NCBI GenBank assembly: GCA_016703105.1
Contig: JADJCS010000009.1
Location: forward strand, 333,670 to 397,669
Direction: 5' to 3'
DNA length: 64,000 nucleotides
Source of the DNA: Flavobacteriales bacterium
GTDB taxonomy: Bacteria > Bacteroidota > Bacteroidia > Flavobacteriales_F > PHOS-HE28
Shown here: positions 59,801 to 64,000 of the stretch, piece by piece
How positions within the stretch are numbered: the stretch's first letter is position 1
Layout: each line of letters begins with the position of its first letter
Position numbers and translations under genes: made by a program
The notes under the pieces: model-generated
Told to the model about the DNA's origin: nothing
What the model saw: only the letters and a program-made list of their open reading frames with translations
The model's database searches: none

Positions 59801-60057
59801 TGTAGCTGTTCCAGGGGGTCACGTCCACCACGCTGCGGGAATAGGCCCCGCCGCCGCCGCCGCCGCCTCGCCATTGGTGGTCCGGTTGCCGCCTGGCCGC
59901 CACCGCCCCAACATTCCACCACCACCTTGGTAACACCGGCGGGGGCGGTGAAGGTGTTCGAACTTGTGTAGGTGGTGGCTACCTGCGCCGAAACGGGCGC
60001 TAGGAACAGCCCGATCAGCACGGCTGCGAACAGCCGGAACGTGCGTGTACTGGTCAT
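56889..60057 (-). CDS. Giant T9SS cargo 3 (glycine-rich start, P domain; many frameshifts)
   Basis: Reconstructed as about 1,055 codons from at least six short frames. It starts MTSTRTFRLFAAVLIGLFLA at 60057 with a signal peptide, then a glycine-rich region (FTAPAGVTKVVVECWGGGG, then GGGGASALSGSFVGG). A proprotein-convertase P-type domain follows (SVELIVAHTWNSDMQITLTA, then FGNGDNLGNP and DPNGSWLLSICDNAG). Ig-like repeats come next (SPTPTLLWSGTGTFAPNNTS; GGSPSGGAYSGTGVSGGNFD). The shared C-terminal block lies at about 56889-58205 (TTDANGADISWQVK, DDGYQFWFFSPSGGYSRR), with a break near 57780-57800. It ends in VWPNPTADG and GVYLMRFTAEGTQHMERLVV. Breaks cluster in the G/C-rich glycine coding part (59280-59930), the hardest part to assemble. 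Confidence 0.65.
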
Positions 60058-60388
60058 GGGACCGTGTACGAGGGGTGAGTATCGATGTGCCATTTTTCTT
60101 CTGTTTTTGTCGACGAACGATGCCGTTTCAATGACGGCGCTACGAATCTTGTCGACAAAACTTCTTCATTCGCCGACAGATGTCAAGTGTTTATCAACCC
60201 GAGCGGTTCATTCATCGAGGGAAAGCACCTTCCATACCCGGAGCGGAGCGGCTGCGGATCACATGGTTGTTAGGCCCGCTATTGGTCTGAAGGGCAGCGT
60301 GTAGGCAGCATAGATGCGGGCTGGTTCCTGGGCCACTTCCGCCTGCGCCAGCCTTCAAGATCGGGACGAACGGGGGGTAAAAAGAAAA
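60058..60388. other. Gene-free stretch upstream of cargo gene 3
   Basis: About 330 bp with no credible frame. It holds the palindrome TTGTCGACAA (60149-60158), a second TTGTCGAC (60107-60114) 42 bp away, and a small hairpin GCCGT/ACGGC (60122-60138). These flank the likely promoter region of cargo gene 3 on the minus strand. I find no exact TAnnTTTG box. Confidence 0.5.
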
Positions 60389-60410
60389 CCCCCCGGCCTG
60401 GGCCGGGGGG
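60389..60410 (-). terminator. Terminator of cargo gene 4
   Basis: A 10-bp G/C stem (CCCCCCGGCC at 60389-60398 with GGCCGGGGGG at 60401-60410) lies 23 bp past the stop at 60434. On the minus strand it is followed by TTTTCTTTTT. Confidence 0.75.
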
Positions 60411-60433
60411 CTTCTTTCTGAAAGGCTCGCGCC

Positions 60434-63400
60434 TTACTTGTTGATCACCAAACGCTCGGTGAAGGTCTTGTCACCGGCGGTCACCTGTACGGTGTACATA
60501 CCGCTGGCCAGGCTGTTGTCCAGTGCGAGCACCGTGTTCAGCGAACCGTTCTGGGCGGTCTCGGTCACGCTCATTACGCGCTTTCCGAACACGTCCACGA
60601 TATCCACCGTCACCAGCACATCGGTCTCAGGCAGTTCTCCGATCTGGAGGAACACCTGCTCGCCGTTGTTCGGGTTCGGGTACATGCGGAAGGCGCTCTC
60701 GTTCTCCATCAGCGAGCGGTTCTGCGCCACCGGTGGGTTCGTGATCTGCACCTGGCAGCTGATGCCGTACGGGCAGTAGTTCGCTCCGTTGTCGAAGCTG
60801 GCCGCTACCGTCACATTGTACAGGTCGCCGTCCACCAGAGGCAGGGTCACCCAATTGAGCACCAGGCTCGTGGTGTTGGAAGCGATGGTGCGCACGAAGC
60901 CACCACCGTCCTTCTCGAAGCGGAAGCGGTACTTGTTGGCACCGGTCACCGTGTTCGCATGCACCTTGTCCGAACCACCGAAGGACTTGGTCACGCCGCA
61001 GCTGTAGTTCGGGTTGTTCGGGTTGTTGATCAGGTTCGTGAGCGGGCAGGCCGGAGGGGTGCTCGGCATCAGGAAGCGACAAGCTGGTCCGAACTCGCCG
61101 TAGGTACCGTTCACACGGCTGCGTACGCGCACGTTCAAGAGCACATCGTAAGGCACCGGCAGGGTCACCATGCTGCTGATCTTCACGTGGCAGGCACGCG
61201 TGGCGCTGGGGGGGCCGAAGCCGCCCGAGGTGGCGTGGTTGCGGAAGATCCGGCGGCTGTAACCACCATCGGGGTTGAAGAACCAGAACTGGTAACCATC
61301 ATCCGTCTGGTCGCCCACGGTCCACTCGGCACTTACAAATGGGTCCGGGGTGGCCACTACGAATTCGTTCGGCGTCCAGTCCTCACGATCGCAGCTTGCG
61401 AAGGTCAACTTCTGGGTGCTGAGGGGCAGGCAGAACGGCAGGGCCGCGCTGCTGGTGAAGGTGAAGTCGTCACCATCGGCCGTGTTGTCGATGATGCGCT
61501 CTCCGTTCTCATCCACCAGGCTGTACCCACCGAGGCCGGCAGGCGTGCTCAGGCTAAGGCCATCGCCGAAGCTGTCGAACACGCTCAGCACGTAGCAGCC
61601 ATCGATCAGGCAGCAGTCAAGGGTCAGGTCCGCATTGTCCGGATAAGAAGCGCCACTGCACACCGGGATGGTGTTGCCGAACGGTGCGATCTCCCAGCTG
61701 GTTTCACTGGCGAAGTCGTCCGTACGCAGTTTCAGTTGCACACCGTTGTCCGCGCAAGGAGGCACGTTGTTGCCCGCACACACCACTTCCATGGTGAAGG
61801 CGCCCGTAGCTCCGCTGAAGCCGTTCACCACCACATGGTAGGTGGTGCCCAAGGTGCTCAGGAAGCTCACTTCGCTCTGCAATGAACCGTCGCAGGCGCT
61901 CGGAAGCACCGCATCATCGTTGCCGGTGACGCAGGTGTAGGTCACACAATCCGGCGTGGTGTACACACCCAGTTTGGTGTCGTACGCGCTGCCGCAGAGG
62001 CTGATGGTCACTTGACCACCGGTACCCACCACGGTGTACCACAGACCCGGAGCCGTTACGCCCGTGCCGCAGAAACCAGGCAGGGGCACTTCCGCTGTAG
62101 CGAATTGCGTGTTGCCGTTGGTGATGCTGTTGCAGTTCACCGCGATCGCGTTCGCGCACTGGTCGTTCGGCGGCGGGCAGTTGTAGAGCTGCGGGGTGAG
62201 CGTCACATCGCATAGGGAGTTGGTCGCCTCCAGGGTCACGGTAACCGTGGTGCCGCTGGGGAAGGGACCTACCGTCCAAATGCCGGTGGCACCTGCGGTC
62301 ACTACGCTCGCGTCGAAGTCGTTGGTGAGGTCGATCGAAGCGCTGCTGCCCAAGCTGGTCAGGTTCACGTCGATGCTGTACTCGTCGTTCGCGCAATCCG
62401 GAACGATGGTCTGGCCACCGGCCACAGGGGCCTCGCAAGGCACAATGTTCACGTTCACGAAGCGCACACCGCCGTCATCGCCGCCCGTATCGTCCGTTAC
62501 CCGCAGGATCCAGGTCCCGTTGGGGTCGCTGGCATCGTGCAAGGTGCTCAGCGGTTGCTCCGGGGTGAAGGTGCCCACCACGTTGCTCGTAATGGTGTTG
62601 TTCAGCGCGGTACCGCCAGCGGCCAGGGTGAACAGGCCACCGGGGCACAAGGCCGGGTTGCCCAGGTTGTCGCCGCTGCCGAAGCGGTCGTTCACCAGGT
62701 TCACGATGGTGCCGTTCGGGTTGATGAGCTGGATGTCCATATCATCGTTCCAGGTGTGGCTGATGATCAGGTCCACGCTCTGCACAAAGGCGTCCGTGCC
62801 CAAGGCCGTGCCCGGATCGCTCACACAGAACGGCACGTTGGTAATGGGGAAGGTGTTGCTCACCGGGAAGCTGTGGCCGGGTGCGTACACTCGTCGTTAT
62901 CCGCGTTCGTGAAGTTGTGGAGGTGAGGTTGCAGGCCGGGTTGCCGGCCACCACGGTGATGGTCTCGGGTGTGCCCAAGGTCGTGGGGTTGCTGCTGTAA
63001 CTGCCGATGCCCACACCGCTGAACAAGGTGCCGTGCACGCTGCTGGTGATGTTCACGCTGGCGCTCGTGCCCAGCCCGGTCACGTCCACCGGCCGTGTAG
63101 GTGTTCGTGTTGCAGTCGTTGGTGTTGCTGCGGTACGTCGGCGCAGGCAGGGGATCAGGTTCACCTTCACGAAGCGCACGTCGCCAGGGTCCAAGTTGAA
63201 CGCATCACAGATCCGCAGCGTCCACACGCCGTTGGGATCGCTGCCATCGTGCAGGGTGGTCAGTGGCTGCTCGGGGGCGAAGGTGCCCACCACGTTGCTG
63301 GTGTTGGTGTTCGTCAATGCCGTGCCACCGTCCTGCAGGATGAATCGCGGCGTGCAACCCGCCAGGGTGCCGAGGTTGTCGCCGCTGCCGAAGCGGCTCA

Positions 63401-64000
63401 GCACCAGGTCCACCGGTGTGCCGTTCGGGTTGATCAGTTGGATCGCCAGGTCAGAGATGTAGGTATGTGCGATCACCAGTTCCACACTGCTCACGTACAC
63501 GTCCGTGCCCAGGGCCGTGCCGGGGTCGCTCACGCAGAAGGGCAGGTTCAGGAAGTTGGCCACGCCACATCCGTTGTCCGGGATGGGGTAGGTGCCTGCC
63601 GTGTGGCAGGTGTTGTCGCCGTCGTTCACCACCACGGGCCCGAGGGGCACGTTGCAGATGGCGTTGCCGGTGTGCACCACCGTAAAGCTCTCGGGCGTGC
63701 CCAGTGCGTTGGGGTTGCTGGGGTAGCTGCCGATGCCCACGCCTGTGGCGATGGTGCCGTGGATGCTGCTGATGATGTTCACGTTGGGCGCATCACCCAG
63801 GGCCGTCACGTTCACCGTGGCCGTGTACTGACCCGTCGCGCAGTTCAGCGGGCTCAGGGTCACGTTGGCCGAGGGCGAGGCGCAGGGGGGGTCGAACCAG
63901 CGGTAGGTGAGCCCGTTCGGGATCACGTTCGCCGGAGCCATGTTGTTCAACAACATCGCCGAAGAGTTCGAGGTGCCCGCCACGGATGCGTTCCAGTTGT
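60434..64000 (-). CDS. Giant T9SS cargo 4 (tandem P domains; partial at right edge; frameshifts)
   Basis: Frames 60434-62890 and 62742-63983 belong together, and the latter stays open to the right edge, so the N-terminus is missing. At least two proprotein-convertase P-type domains are visible (ELVIAHTYISDLAIQLINPN with FGSGDNLGTLAG; DLIISHTWNDDMDIQLINPN with FGSGDNLGNPAL). They are separated by Ig-like segments (HGTLFSGVGIGSYSSN). A segment similar to known T9SS cargos follows (PLPGFCGTGVTAPGLWYTVV). The shared C-terminal block begins near 61765 (DDFASETSWEIAPFGN) and ends in MYPNPNNGE and GMYTVQVTAGDKTFTERLVI. Frame breaks are near 63150 and 63095 (a compensating pair) and near 62890. P domains often help stabilise or display partner domains. 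Confidence 0.75.

Overview
The window looks like a G+C-rich member of the Bacteroidota, most likely a Flavobacteriales-type genome. The reasons are type IX secretion (T9SS) sorting tails, a GSIII glutamine synthetase, a fused SecDF, a PorE-like OmpA protein, DUF2851, DUF3467 and DUF1343 proteins, and promoters of the form TTTG-N19-TAnnTTTG. No start codon I examined depends on a clear Shine-Dalgarno sequence.

Region by region: 1-5.8 kb holds a partial secreted protein, a transmembrane PKD/CHU_C protein directly downstream of an ECF sigma factor, malate dehydrogenase, and a large secreted FG-GAP repeat protein. 6.0-9.5 kb holds secDF (with a one-base frameshift) and a TatA-type gene. 9.7-24.5 kb is mostly housekeeping: glnN (GSIII), a PorE-like gene, purM, prfA, pyrF, a DUF2851/PspC/DUF1456/SDR run, an HhH protein, apt, acyl-CoA dehydrogenase, rpsU, xerC and hpf. 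24.6-38.3 kb is a conserved expression cluster: tRNA-Thr, -Tyr, -Gly, -Thr, tuf, tRNA-Trp, secE, nusG, rplK, rplA, rplJ, rplL, rpoB, rpoC, DUF3467. 38.4-46.5 kb holds a small hypothetical gene, a patatin with an outer-membrane barrel, a metal-receptor-like binding protein, a DUF4160 (decayed)/DUF2442 pair, a cystathionine beta-synthase-type enzyme (frameshifted), a LolE/LolC-like permease and a DUF1343 (NamZ-type) protein (frameshifted).

From 46.5 kb to the right edge lies a tandem array of four very large minus-strand genes for T9SS cargo proteins. They have different N-terminal parts (GEVED/fibronectin-like, cysteine repeats, thrombospondin type 3, glycine-rich, proprotein-convertase P domains). 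All four end in the same roughly 440-residue C-terminal block, which finishes in a T9SS type A sorting tail. A terminator-like hairpin lies after each gene. This array is the most distinctive part of the window. It is broken by many one-base indels, several at short G/C runs, so it is best read as intact genes in an imperfectly polished assembly, though true decay or phase variation cannot be excluded.

Functionally the window links export (SecDF, Tat, a PorE-like T9SS envelope component) with the proteins that would use it (FG-GAP protein, PKD proteins, four giant cargos). An ECF sigma factor paired with a membrane protein carrying surface-type domains is a possible regulator.
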